From Planktomarina sp. (GTDB lineage: Bacteria > Pseudomonadota > Alphaproteobacteria > Rhodobacterales > Rhodobacteraceae): a DNA stretch of 64,000 bases. The DNA lies in NCBI GenBank assembly GCA_020630595.1, contig JAHDBC010000004.1:40700-104699 (forward strand). The letters are read 5' to 3'. Position 1 is the stretch's first letter. Every line of letters begins with the position of its first letter. The notes beneath the pieces are model-generated. The model did no database searches, had not been told where the DNA came from, and saw only the letters and a program-made list of their open reading frames with translations. Position numbers and translations under genes: made by a program. Of this stretch, positions 6,736 through 15,250 are shown piece after piece.

Positions 6736-8493
6736 ATGCCTGCAAGAATTTCCCGCCGTGATTATGCCGCCATGTTTGGCCCCACCACGGGCGACAAAGT
6801 GCGTTTGGCTGATACCGATCTGATCATCGAAGTGGAACGCGATCTGGCTGCCGAACGCGCAGGGCAGGTGGCAGGCGGGTCCGGCCCCAATGCAGCACTT
6901 TACGGCGAAGAGGTGAAGTTTGGCGGCGGCAAGGTCATTCGCGATGGAATGGGGCAAGCGCAAACCACACGGGCCGATGGGGCCGTCGACACGGTCATCA
7001 CCAACGCGCTGATCGTGGATTACACCGGTATCTACAAGGCCGATGTGGGTTTGAAAGACGGGCGCATCCACAAGATCGGCAAAGCAGGCAACCCCGACAC
7101 GCAGCCCGGCGTTGATATCATCGTGGGGCCGGGAACCGAAGCCATCGCAGGCGAAGGTAAGATCCTGACCGCGGGCGGGTTCGACAGTCACATTCATTAC
7201 ATTTGCCCGCAACAGATCGAAGATGCGCTGCATTCTGGCCTGACCACCATGCTGGGTGGCGGGACGGGCCCGGCCCATGGCACGCTGGCCACCACCTGCA
7301 CACCCGGGCCGTGGCATTTGGGGCGGATGCTGCAGGCGGCGGATGCGTTTCCCATGAACCTTGCCTTTGCCGGGAAGGGCAACGCATCACTCCCTGCGGC
7401 CTTGGAAGAACAGATTCTGGGCGGGGCCTGTGCGATGAAATTGCACGAAGATTGGGGCACCACACCGGGTGCAATCGACTGCTGTCTGTCAGTGGCCGAT
7501 GCGATGGACGTTCAGGTGATGATCCACACCGACACATTGAACGAAAGCGGGTTTGTGGAAAACACCGTTGCCGCCATGAAAGGCCGCACCATTCACGCCT
7601 TTCATACCGAAGGCGCAGGGGGCGGCCATGCGCCCGATATCATCAAAATCTGCGGCGATGAAAATGTGCTGCCGTCGTCAACGAACCCCACGCGGCCGTT
7701 CACGGTGAACACACTGGAAGAACATCTGGACATGCTGATGGTCTGTCACCATCTGGATAAATCGATCCCCGAAGACGTGGCCTTTGCTGAAAGCCGGATC
7801 CGCCGGGAAACCATTGCCGCCGAAGATATCCTGCACGATATGGGCGCATTTTCCATCATTGCGTCTGACAGTCAGGCCATGGGCCGTGTGGGCGAGGTGA
7901 TCATCCGCACATGGCAGACCGCCGACAAGATGAAGAAACAGCGCGGGGCACTGGACATCGAAACCGGTGATAACGACAATCAACGGGTTCGCCGCTACAT
8001 CGCGAAATACACGATCAACCCGGCGATTGCCCACGGCATTTCCCACGAAATCGGATCGATTGAAGAAGGCAAGCGGGCCGATCTATGCCTGTGGAACACT
8101 GCGTTTTTCGGGGTGAAGCCGGAAATGGTTCTGATGGGGGGCACGATTGTCTGTGCCCAGATGGGCGATCCCAATGCATCGATCCCCACACCGCAACCGG
8201 TATACACGCGCCCCATGTGGGGGGCCTATGGTCGATCCGTCGAAAATTCTGCCGTGACGTTCGTTTCTGCCGCCGCACAGGACGCCGGAATCCGGGATCG
8301 TTTGGGTTTGGCAAAACAGACACTTGCCGTGCAAAACACCCGCAACATCGGCAAGAAAGACCTGAAACTGAACACAGCCACGCCAGAGGTTGAGGTGAAT
8401 CCGGAAACCTACGAAGTGCGTGCCGACGGTGAATTGCTGACCTGCCAACCGGCCGAAGTGTTGCCCATGGCGCAGCGGTATTTCTTGTTTTGA
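6736..8493 (+). CDS. ureC: urease alpha (catalytic) subunit UreC
   Basis: This is the catalytic amidohydrolase subunit with the dinickel centre. All key residues are present relative to Klebsiella UreC (offset +18): His152/His154 in DSHIHYICP, carbamylated Lys235 in AMKLHEDWG, His264, His290 in [12 protein letters not shown], His338 in MVCHHLDKS, and Asp378 in [11 protein letters not shown]. It ends in the canonical PMAQRYFLF. Length is 585 rather than the usual 567-572, because about 16 residues rich in Gly/Ala are inserted near residues 39-55, just before [16 protein letters not shown] precedes the ATG. A 160-bp gap to ureE follows, the largest in the operon. Confidence 0.98.
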   Translation: MPARISRRDYAAMFGPTTGDKVRLADTDLIIEVERDLAAERAGQVAGGSGPNAALYGEEVKFGGGKVIRDGMGQAQTTRADGAVDTVITNALIVDYTGIYKADVGLKDGRIHKIGKAGNPDTQPGVDIIVGPGTEAIAGEGKILTAGGFDSHIHYICPQQIEDALHSGLTTMLGGGTGPAHGTLATTCTPGPWHLGRMLQAADAFPMNLAFAGKGNASLPAALEEQILGGACAMKLHEDWGTTPGAIDCCLSVADAMDVQVMIHTDTLNESGFVENTVAAMKGRTIHAFHTEGAGGGHAPDIIKICGDENVLPSSTNPTRPFTVNTLEEHLDMLMVCHHLDKSIPEDVAFAESRIRRETIAAEDILHDMGAFSIIASDSQAMGRVGEVIIRTWQTADKMKKQRGALDIETGDNDNQRVRRYIAKYTINPAIAHGISHEIGSIEEGKRADLCLWNTAFFGVKPEMVLMGGTIVCAQMGDPNASIPTPQPVYTRPMWGAYGRSVENSAVTFVSAAAQDAGIRDRLGLAKQTLAVQNTRNIGKKDLKLNTATPEVEVNPETYEVRADGELLTCQPAEVLPMAQRYFLF

Positions 8494-8653
8494 TGTGGGG
8501 TGATTGTTTCACGCCGGCGGCACTTCAGACGGCCTGACGGCCAAGATATCCGCGCCACAGATAATGTGCCGGGTCCACCCGGCATCCCCGACCGCCCCCA
8601 CGGGCCGGGGTCAATCGCAAACCCGGCGGATGGGGACCGCACCTGGAACAGAC

Positions 8654-9160
8654 ATGCAGACTGCCCATCAGTATCATCCCCATGCCCACAAGACCCCAGC
8701 CGACACCCTGACGCTGACCTATGATGCGCGGTTCTTGCGCCGCAAGGTGCTGACCTGCGTGTCGGGGAAACAGGTTTTGGTGAATTTGCCGCAAACCACG
8801 TCGCTGGATCACGGCGGGGTTCTGGTGACGCAGGATGGCGCCGAGATTGCGATTGAAGCGGCCCCGGAACCCTTGTTGCAGGTCACCGGTGACAGGCTGC
8901 ACCGCATCGCGTGGCACATCGGCAACCGCCATACCCCCTGTCAGATCGAAGACACACGGCTGTTGATCCAGCAAGACAAGGTGATTGCAGACATGCTGGC
9001 CAAGATCGGGGCGACGGTGACCGAAATCACTGAACCCTTTACCCCGGAAGGCGGCGCATATGGGCACGGGCGCACCCATGGGCATTCCCATTCTGATATT
9101 CACGGCCATGGGCATGATCACACCCATGATCACGGACACGCGCACGCCCATGACCACTGA
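8654..9160 (+). CDS. ureE: urease accessory nickel chaperone UreE
   Basis: UreE brings nickel to the UreDFG-urease complex. The 168-residue protein has the N-terminal peptide-binding part (LTLTYDARFLRRKVL near residue 18), the C-terminal metal-binding domain with HIGNRHTPCQIE, and a histidine-rich tail from about residue 136 to the end with about 16 His alternating with Gly and Asp. Such tails bind several nickel ions. I chose ATG 8654 because homologues start shortly before the LTLTYD block; the frame is open further upstream (ATG 8630 and 8504). The stop overlaps ureF by 11 bp. Confidence 0.93.
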   Translation: MQTAHQYHPHAHKTPADTLTLTYDARFLRRKVLTCVSGKQVLVNLPQTTSLDHGGVLVTQDGAEIAIEAAPEPLLQVTGDRLHRIAWHIGNRHTPCQIEDTRLLIQQDKVIADMLAKIGATVTEITEPFTPEGGAYGHGRTHGHSHSDIHGHGHDHTHDHGHAHAHDH

Positions 9161-9779
9161 CGCCCTGACACTGGCCCAATGGCTGTCGCCCGCGTTTCCG
9201 ATCAGTGCCTTTGCCTATTCCCATGGCTTGGAACAGGCCGTTGCGATGGGGGATGTGACAGATGGTCGGACCCTGACTGTCTGGTTGGAAGATGTGCTGC
9301 ATCACGGATCTATCCCGGTTGATGTCGCCGTGATGGCCGCAAGTCACCGCGGTGACCGGGATGTTGCACAGGAACAGGTGATCGCGATGGCGGCCAGTGC
9401 GGAACGGGTGTTCGAAACACTGACCCAAGGGGCTGCCTTTGCCCGCACCCTGCGCGACGCGTTTGCGTTGGAAGTTGCAGATGCAGCCTATCCTGTGGTT
9501 TTGGGGCAGGCAGCATCAGCGCGGTCCATTGATCTGAAATTGACGGCGACACTGTATGTTCAATCTGTCCTGACAAACCTGATACAGGCGGCGCAGCGGC
9601 TGGCCCCGATTGGGCAAACCGATGGTCAGCGTATACTGATCACCCTGATGGGCCAAGTGGACCCCGTGGTGGACCGTGCGCTGGACACCGCGCTGGATGA
9701 TCTTTCAAGCAGTGCCTTCTTGTCAGATATTCGCGCCATGCAACACGAAACCCTGCAACCAAGGATTTTCAGAACATGA
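9150..9779 (+). CDS. ureF: urease accessory protein UreF
   Basis: UreF acts with UreD and UreG in GTP-dependent nickel insertion. The 209-residue, largely helical protein begins with the family signature [20 protein letters not shown] at residues 8-27, followed by LEQAV and the later [14 protein letters not shown] segment. I chose ATG 9150, within the end of ureE, because this places the conserved block at the usual distance from the N-terminus; the frame is open to 9060, but that reads the His-tail region of ureE. The stop overlaps ureG (ATGA 9776-9779). Confidence 0.95.
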   Translation: MTTDALTLAQWLSPAFPISAFAYSHGLEQAVAMGDVTDGRTLTVWLEDVLHHGSIPVDVAVMAASHRGDRDVAQEQVIAMAASAERVFETLTQGAAFARTLRDAFALEVADAAYPVVLGQAASARSIDLKLTATLYVQSVLTNLIQAAQRLAPIGQTDGQRILITLMGQVDPVVDRALDTALDDLSSSAFLSDIRAMQHETLQPRIFRT

Positions 9780-10378
9780 ACGGACCCTTGCGTATCGGCA
9801 TTGGTGGCCCGGTTGGGGCTGGCAAAACAACCCTGACCGCCCGGCTGGCCGAAGCCCTGAAAGATCAGCATTCCATCGCCGTGATCACCAACGACATCTA
9901 CACCCAAGAAGACGCAGAGGCATTGATGCGCATGCAGATTTTGCCCGGAGATCGGGTGATGGGTGTGGAAACCGGCGGATGCCCCCATACGGCCATTCGT
10001 GAAGATGCATCGATCAATTTGGCAGCGGTCGCCCAGATGACGAACCGCCACCCGGATCTGGAAGCGATTCTGATCGAAAGTGGTGGTGACAATCTGTCAG
10101 CCACGTTCAGCCCGGAACTGGCTGATTTGACGATCTATGTGATTGATGTGGCGGCGGGTGAAGAAATCCCACGCAAGGGCGGGCCCGCCATCACCCGGTC
10201 TGATATTTTGGTGATCAACAAAACCGATCTGGCCCCGCATGTGGGGGCTTCGCTGGATGTGATGGACCGTGACGCCACAAAGATGCGTGCCGGCCGCCCG
10301 TTTCATTTCACCCAATTGAAACATGGCAGGGGGGTTGATGCGGTGATCGCAGAAATTCGCGCCATCGGCGGTCTTTGA
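9776..10378 (+). CDS. ureG: urease accessory GTPase UreG
   Basis: This SIMIBI-class GTPase powers nickel delivery to urease. In 200 residues it has the P-loop [11 protein letters not shown] (about 9-19), the Glu/Asp switch [11 protein letters not shown], the metal-binding Cys-Pro-His in [27 protein letters not shown], and the NKTDL guanine-specificity motif near residue 147. It is the last gene of the operon and is followed by a bidirectional terminator. Confidence 0.98.
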   Translation: MNGPLRIGIGGPVGAGKTTLTARLAEALKDQHSIAVITNDIYTQEDAEALMRMQILPGDRVMGVETGGCPHTAIREDASINLAAVAQMTNRHPDLEAILIESGGDNLSATFSPELADLTIYVIDVAAGEEIPRKGGPAITRSDILVINKTDLAPHVGASLDVMDRDATKMRAGRPFHFTQLKHGRGVDAVIAEIRAIGGL

Positions 10379-10387
10379 TCCAAACAA

Positions 10388-10416
10388 AAAACCCCGAACC
10401 AATGGTCCGGGGTTTT
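10388..10416. terminator. Bidirectional terminator between ureG and the purine permease
   Basis: The stem AAAACCCCG/CGGGGTTTT is extended by ACC/GGT around an AAT loop, with A and T tracts on both sides. It can end the plus-strand urease transcript and the minus-strand permease transcript. Confidence 0.85.
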
Positions 10417-10425
10417 CTTTTGATC

Positions 10426-10449
10426 GTAGGGTGGGTGCAACCCACCGCC
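10426..10449. repeat. Dispersed intergenic repeat family B, copy 1
   Basis: The unit is a small hairpin, GTAGGGTGGGT-gcaa-CCCACCGCC-like. The same unit occurs at 40321-40344 with one base different in the loop. Both copies sit between a strong bidirectional terminator and the stop codon of a minus-strand gene, here 2 bp before it. Confidence 0.7.
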
Positions 10450-10451
10450 TG

Positions 10452-11771
10452 TTAGTCTTCTTTTGGCAGAACCAAATTCAGCACGATCGCCATCAGCGCC
10501 GTAGGCGCAACAGCAGATGTTGCCAAGATTTTCACTACGCCGGGCAGATATTGCACTGCAGTCGGCACAAGGTTCAGACCCAGACCAAAGGCAAGCGATA
10601 CCGCGATGATGATCATCGTCCGGCGCGTCATTTTTTCTTCGGCCAGAACATTCAGGCCAGCCGCAGCCACCATGCCGAACATGACGATCACGCCACCGCC
10701 CAGAACAGGCAACGGCATGGATGCGATGACCGCACCGATTTTCGGCAGCAGGCCGCAGATCACAAGGATCACACCACCCACGGTCACAACGTGGCGTGAC
10801 ATGATGCCCGTCATGCCGACGATACCGACGTTTTGGCTGAACGATGTGTTTGGCAAACCGCCAAAGACACCCGCGACTGCGGTGCCCAAACCATCGGCGT
10901 ATGTTGCGCCTGCGATTTCCTTGTCGGTTGCTTCACGGCCGGCACCGGCTTTGGTGGTTGCAGATGCGTCACCCACAGTTTCAATCGCAGACACGATCGA
11001 CACCAGCGTCACGGCAATCACAGCACCCAAGCTGAATTCGAAACCGTATGGCAGCGGTGTCGGAACGATCACCCACGATGCTTTTGCCACAGCGCCAAAA
11101 TTGACCATGCCCAGTGCGAACGCCAGCGCGTAGCCCGCGATCAGGCCGATCAGGATGGCCGCATTGGACAGGATGCCCTTGGTAAAGAACTTCAGCACAA
11201 GGGCGACGATGATCACGGTCAGCGCAACCGACCAGTGTTTCAACGATCCAAAGGATTCAGCCGCCATTTGGAAATCCGCAGCCCCACCAGCCGCGTATTT
11301 GATCGCCACGGGGATCAGGTACAGACCGATGGCCAAAATCACCAGCCCGGTGACCAGTGGTGGGAACAACCAGCGCAGATGCTGAATAACCGCCCCCAAA
11401 GCAAAGTGGATCACACCGCCAATGATACAGGCGGTCAGTGCCACGCTTAGCCCTTGGGTTGCGGCCACACCGGCCAGAACGCCGACAAATGCAAAGGATG
11501 TGCCTTGCATGATGGGCAAACGTGCCCCGATTGGGCCGATACCCACAGTTTGAAACAGGGTTGCGATCCCGGCAAACAACATTGCCATCTGGATCAGATA
11601 GATCTGTTCTGCACCGCCAAATGCCAGCCCAGCTGCCCCGGCGACAATAATGGATGGTGTCACGTTTGACGCAAACATCGCCAGAACGTGTTGCAATCCC
11701 AGTGGGACCGCCTGCCCCAATGGGGGGGTGGTGTTGGGGTCGCTGTACGCGCCCATATTTGTATCGGCCAT
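10452..11771 (-). CDS. NCS2-family purine (xanthine/urate-type) permease
   Basis: The 439-residue inner-membrane protein has 12-14 hydrophobic helices and the nucleobase:cation symporter-2 layout: QHVLAMFASNVTPSIIV near residue 25, the TM3 region RLPIMQGTSFAF, SAIETVGDASATTK, and the signature NTSFSQNVGIVGMTGIMSR in the middle. These proteins import xanthine, urate or uracil with protons. The SAIETVGD and TSFSQNVG blocks favour the xanthine/urate branch over uracil; exact substrate is inferred. It lies convergent to the urease operon, which fits purine breakdown feeding urea. I chose ATG 11771 with GAGGG upstream; an in-frame ATG at 11819 is less likely. Confidence 0.9.
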   Translation of the reverse strand: MADTNMGAYSDPNTTPPLGQAVPLGLQHVLAMFASNVTPSIIVAGAAGLAFGGAEQIYLIQMAMLFAGIATLFQTVGIGPIGARLPIMQGTSFAFVGVLAGVAATQGLSVALTACIIGGVIHFALGAVIQHLRWLFPPLVTGLVILAIGLYLIPVAIKYAAGGAADFQMAAESFGSLKHWSVALTVIIVALVLKFFTKGILSNAAILIGLIAGYALAFALGMVNFGAVAKASWVIVPTPLPYGFEFSLGAVIAVTLVSIVSAIETVGDASATTKAGAGREATDKEIAGATYADGLGTAVAGVFGGLPNTSFSQNVGIVGMTGIMSRHVVTVGGVILVICGLLPKIGAVIASMPLPVLGGGVIVMFGMVAAAGLNVLAEEKMTRRTMIIIAVSLAFGLGLNLVPTAVQYLPGVVKILATSAVAPTALMAIVLNLVLPKED

Positions 11772-12039
11772 ATGTATTCCCTCGTTGCTTGGTGCTGTTG
11801 TGTTCCAGCGTTCTCCCAATGTCGCATGACATCGACATCCACTGACTAAGCGCAGAGTCGGGTTTCCGTCAGCAAAAAATCGCTAAAGCAGCTTCAAACC
11901 GCGTTTGATTATACCAAATCTTGGCTCATTTTGTGACCATTAGGCCACATTATGGGCAATCCACAAAGTGTCGTTGGGTCAAGACAAGCAGGAACGGACC
12001 ATTCCAGTGATGTCAAAAGACACAGCGCAGATCGGGTGT

Positions 12040-12807
12040 TTACGCTGAAATCGGGGGCAAACCCACGGCGGCGCGGCCTTCGTTTGTCTTGATGGAAAAA
12101 TCGGTGCCACGGTGGGCGTCGCCGCCGGGTCCGCACAGATATGCGATGGCCTTGGCGACATAATCGGCCGGGATGTGTTGGTCGAAATCCATCTGTGATA
12201 CTGGGTTGATCCCGGATGCCTTGATTTCGCGCTGCATATCTGTGGCAACGGTGCCGGGTGACAAGCCGATCACACGGATGCCCTGATCGCCGTATTCTTT
12301 GTGCCCGCATTTGGTCAACGACAGTGCGCCGGCTTTGGACGAACAATAATGGCTCCACCCTTCTAGGGCGCCGGTGGCGGCACCGGACGAAATGTTGATG
12401 ATTGTTCCCGAACCCTGCATGGCCGGGATGGCCGCATGCATGCCGTGATACACCCCTTTCAGGTTCACATCGATCATGGCACCCCACGCCGCCGGGTCAC
12501 TGTCGGTCAACCGGGCGATCGGATCCATGACGCCCGCGTTGTTGATCAGGATATCAACGCCTGTGAATCGGTCGGTGGCGGCATCGACGACGGCCTTGAC
12601 CTGTGTATAGTCGGCAACGTCGCAGGCTACGGCAAGGGCGGCCCCCCCATCCAGGTTGATCTGATCGGCCAATTCGCCGATTGCGTCTGAATTGCGGGCC
12701 GCCAGAACAACATTTGCCCCCTGTTCTGCAAAATGGGTGGCGGTTGCCGCACCAATGCCCTTGCTTGCCCCAGTGATGATTGCGGTTTTGCCGGAAAGAT
12801 CAGACAT
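12040..12807 (-). CDS. Classical SDR-family oxidoreductase
   Basis: The 255-residue short-chain dehydrogenase has cofactor motif TGASKGIGA (residues 12-20), CDVAD, NNAG at 89-92, and the catalytic set Ser140/141, Tyr154, Lys158 in WSHYCSSKAG, followed by LSPGTVATDM. The ADH_short_C2-type tail is complete. The arginine near the first strand (LAARNS) suggests NADP preference. The substrate is unknown. It heads away from a minus-strand series of pirin, GNAT, zinc dehydrogenase and HisD-like genes, 83 bp after the pirin stop, so it may be a late member of the same transcript. Confidence 0.9.
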   Translation of the reverse strand: MSDLSGKTAIITGASKGIGAATATHFAEQGANVVLAARNSDAIGELADQINLDGGAALAVACDVADYTQVKAVVDAATDRFTGVDILINNAGVMDPIARLTDSDPAAWGAMIDVNLKGVYHGMHAAIPAMQGSGTIINISSGAATGALEGWSHYCSSKAGALSLTKCGHKEYGDQGIRVIGLSPGTVATDMQREIKASGINPVSQMDFDQHIPADYVAKAIAYLCGPGGDAHRGTDFSIKTNEGRAAVGLPPISA

Positions 12808-12890
12808 GGCGTGCGCTCCTGCGTTTGGTCAAATGCATCCTGAACGATCCAACCGGAAAGGAAAAGATGCAGCAACGCACAGGTCAGATG

Positions 12891-13859
12891 TCAATCATCC
12901 ACAGTGTGGCTGCGCCCTTTGGCCAGACGGGGTTTGCCGATAGACTCAGGCAACGGGATAAAGTCCGCTTCGTCCCCCGGTACCGTGTCAAACCGCCCTT
13001 GGGCCCATTCTTCCTTGGCCTGTTCGATCCGTTCCGCACGCGACGATACAAAGTTCCACCAGATGTAGCGTGGACCATCCATCGGTGCGCCACCAAACAG
13101 CATGAACCGTGCATCCGATTTTGCTTTGACGGTGACCACATCATTTGGGTGCAAGATCAGCAGTTGACCGGGGTCATAGGTTTGGCCGGTGACTTCGATC
13201 GTGCCGCTGATTGTGTAAAGCGCACGTTCTTCATAGCTTTGGTCGATGGGAACCACATGGCCCGCCTGCACCGTGATGTCGCCGTACAAGGTTTCTGATG
13301 ACGCTTTGAGTGGGGAGGTTACACCAAACCCCGACCCCGCGATCATGCGGGCACTGAACCCCGTGTCACCGCCAATGGGCAAATCATCAGCACCATGGTG
13401 CATGAAGGCCGCATCGCTTTCTTCGTCTTTTTCTGGCAGGGCCATCCATGTTTGCAGGCCGAACAGATTTTGCCCCGAACGCTTGCGGTCTTCGGATGTG
13501 CGTTCGGAATGTACGATCCCTTTGCCCGCTTTCATCCAGTTCACGGCACCCGGTTCGATTGCCAAATCTGTGCCCAGACTGTCACGGTGGTGGATTTGCC
13601 CTTCGAACAGATAAGTGAGTGTCGCCAGATTGATATGGGGATGGGGCCGTACATCGATGCCTTCGTTGGTCAGAAATTCTGCCGGGCCCATCTGATCAAA
13701 AAAGATGAACGGGCCAACCATCTGGCGTTTGGTCGATGGCAGGGCGCGGCGCACGGTCATTTCCCCCAGATCCACGGCGCGGGGCACAATCAGGGTTTCA
13801 ACGGCATCAACGGTATTTCGATTTCCCAAAACAGGGTCGGGGCAGGGGGTCCAGCTCAT
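12891..13859 (-). CDS. Pirin family protein
   Basis: This is a two-cupin protein of 322 residues. The N-terminal cupin has the metal ligands of pirins, HPHINLATLTY (HxH near residue 73) and GIVHSE (His/Glu near residue 118), and the C-terminal part carries LFGLQTW and the Pirin_C domain with FGGAPMDGPRYIWWNF. Some pirins are quercetinases and others act as redox-sensing co-regulators; the sequence does not decide. I chose the start ATG 13859 (MSWTPCPDP), because the frame upstream to 13958 overlaps the GNAT gene and is unconserved. The GNAT gene ends only 23 bp upstream. Confidence 0.93.
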   Translation of the reverse strand: MSWTPCPDPVLGNRNTVDAVETLIVPRAVDLGEMTVRRALPSTKRQMVGPFIFFDQMGPAEFLTNEGIDVRPHPHINLATLTYLFEGQIHHRDSLGTDLAIEPGAVNWMKAGKGIVHSERTSEDRKRSGQNLFGLQTWMALPEKDEESDAAFMHHGADDLPIGGDTGFSARMIAGSGFGVTSPLKASSETLYGDITVQAGHVVPIDQSYEERALYTISGTIEVTGQTYDPGQLLILHPNDVVTVKAKSDARFMLFGGAPMDGPRYIWWNFVSSRAERIEQAKEEWAQGRFDTVPGDEADFIPLPESIGKPRLAKGRSHTVDD

Positions 13860-13882
13860 GATGGGGCCTTTCTGATCAGGGG

Positions 13883-14167
13883 TTACAGAACGTCTTGCCA
13901 GTCTGCATGTTTGGCAATCTGCGCTTTTGCGAAGGGGCACAGGGGCAACACTTTCCACCCCGCCTGCCGGGCTTCGACAACGGCGCGTTCGACAAGACGT
14001 GCACCGGTTCCTGTTCCGCGCAGGGCGTCTGGCACGCTGGTATGATCAATGATGATCATCGCAGACCCGGCCTTGGAATAGGTCAATTCTGCAACCGCGC
14101 CCTTGGTTTCGGTCCAAAACCGCCCCTTGGTGTCGCCATCTTCGTGCAAAATGATTGATGGTGTCAT
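13883..14167 (-). CDS. Small GNAT-fold N-acetyltransferase (YjdJ type)
   Basis: The 94-residue protein has the compact GNAT core: the strand AELTYSKAG...MIIIDHTSVPDALRG, the acetyl-CoA-binding loop RGTGTGARLVERAV near residue 55, and the short ending VLPLCPFAKAQIAKH. This size and the SVP/CPFA motifs define the small acetyltransferase group of YjdJ, whose substrates are unknown. ATG 14167 has AAGGA at a good distance; a GTG directly before it is an alternative. Confidence 0.88.
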   Translation of the reverse strand: MTPSIILHEDGDTKGRFWTETKGAVAELTYSKAGSAMIIIDHTSVPDALRGTGTGARLVERAVVEARQAGWKVLPLCPFAKAQIAKHADWQDVL

Positions 14168-14263
14168 CACGCATCCTTTCTGTCCCTAATCTAGGGAATA
14201 GAACGCGGATAACACGGAAAGGTTCTGCGCGCTGACGCACAGACCCTGATCAAATGTGAGAAT

Positions 14264-15247
14264 TTATGTATTCAGCACGATTTTTGGTGCGGCGACCGTG
14301 CCTGCGCGGATGTCTGCAAACGCCTGCGCCCCGTCCGACAGCGCGCGCGGCTCTGTCCAGTCCAGCGGACCCAGATCACCCGAAACCATGGCGGCCACAG
14401 TGTCGCGGAAATCTTGGGCCGTATAGGTGTAGGTCCCGATAAAGGTGATTTCCTGCAGGGTCATGCGCCGAATGTCCAAACCGCCTTCGCCGCTGCCCAA
14501 ACCGATGTGGCCAATCACGCCGCCGGGGCGCACCATGGCGGATGCTGTTGCGCGGGTGGGGGCGTAGCCGACACCATCAATCACACAGTCAAATGGCCCA
14601 TGATCGTCCAGTCGTTCGGGAATGATCACGGTTTGCCCGCAATGTTCGAACAGGTATTCGCGGCGGGTTGGGTTAGGTTCGACAATCATGACATCGGTTG
14701 CACCTTGGGCCTGTGCGGACAGGGCCGCACCCAGACCGATGGCCCCACCGCCAATCACCAAAACCTTGCCCAATGCACCGCCCATCGCATTGCGCACCAG
14801 CCGCACGGTGTGCCATCCGCAGGCCACAGGTTCCGCAAGTGCTGCCTGATCATGGGTCAGATGGTCTGGCACCGGGACAAGATTGTCAGACGGAAGTGTG
14901 ACGTATTCGGCAAACCCGCCTTCGCGTGGTGGCATCGAAATGATCTGCCGGGTTGGGCACAAATTATCGCGGCCTGACGTGCAGGCGGCGCATGTGCCGC
15001 ATGAGACAAGCGGGTTAACAGTGACCCGTTCCCCGGCACGATCCCCGCTTTCAATGACACCTGACACTTCATGCCCAAGGATCAGCGGGGCCGGGCGGCG
15101 GTCGTCATGGCCCAAAAAGGCGTGCATGTCGGACCCGCAAATGCCCACGGATTTGACACGCACCAAAACATCTGCCCCCGTTGGCGTGGGTTTTGGCATG
15201 GTTCTGAAATTCAGAATTTCCGGGCCGTCGTAGACAAGCGCGTCCAT
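14264..15247 (-). CDS. Zinc-dependent alcohol dehydrogenase (MDR family)
   Basis: The 327-residue medium-chain dehydrogenase has catalytic zinc ligands in GICGSDMHAF (Cys36) and GHEVSG (His-Glu near 58), a structural zinc cluster with CGTCAACTSGRDNLC (about 83-97), and the Rossmann motif VIGGGAIGLGAAL near residue 163. It belongs to the sorbitol/threonine-dehydrogenase-like group that oxidises polyols or hydroxy acids with NAD. It starts 3 bp after the HisD-like gene stop, so the two are one operon. With that partner, a role in oxidation of a diol or sulfonated diol is inferred. Confidence 0.92.
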   Translation of the reverse strand: MDALVYDGPEILNFRTMPKPTPTGADVLVRVKSVGICGSDMHAFLGHDDRRPAPLILGHEVSGVIESGDRAGERVTVNPLVSCGTCAACTSGRDNLCPTRQIISMPPREGGFAEYVTLPSDNLVPVPDHLTHDQAALAEPVACGWHTVRLVRNAMGGALGKVLVIGGGAIGLGAALSAQAQGATDVMIVEPNPTRREYLFEHCGQTVIIPERLDDHGPFDCVIDGVGYAPTRATASAMVRPGGVIGHIGLGSGEGGLDIRRMTLQEITFIGTYTYTAQDFRDTVAAMVSGDLGPLDWTEPRALSDGAQAFADIRAGTVAAPKIVLNT

Positions 15248-15250
15248 GGC

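Noticed and set aside
7678..8512. Several open frames antisense to ureC
   Set aside because: They have no start signals, cover the most conserved part of ureC, and their composition is typical of codon-mirror frames.
8525..9157. Open frame of about 210 codons opposite ureE
   Set aside because: Its N-terminal part merely mirrors the His-rich tail of UreE (giving Met/Val-rich repeats). No domain or ribosome-binding site is visible.
11772..12039. Purine riboswitch or leader upstream of the NCS2 permease
   Set aside because: I searched the 268-bp region by eye and saw no conserved three-way-junction core; the region looks like plain promoter and spacer sequence.
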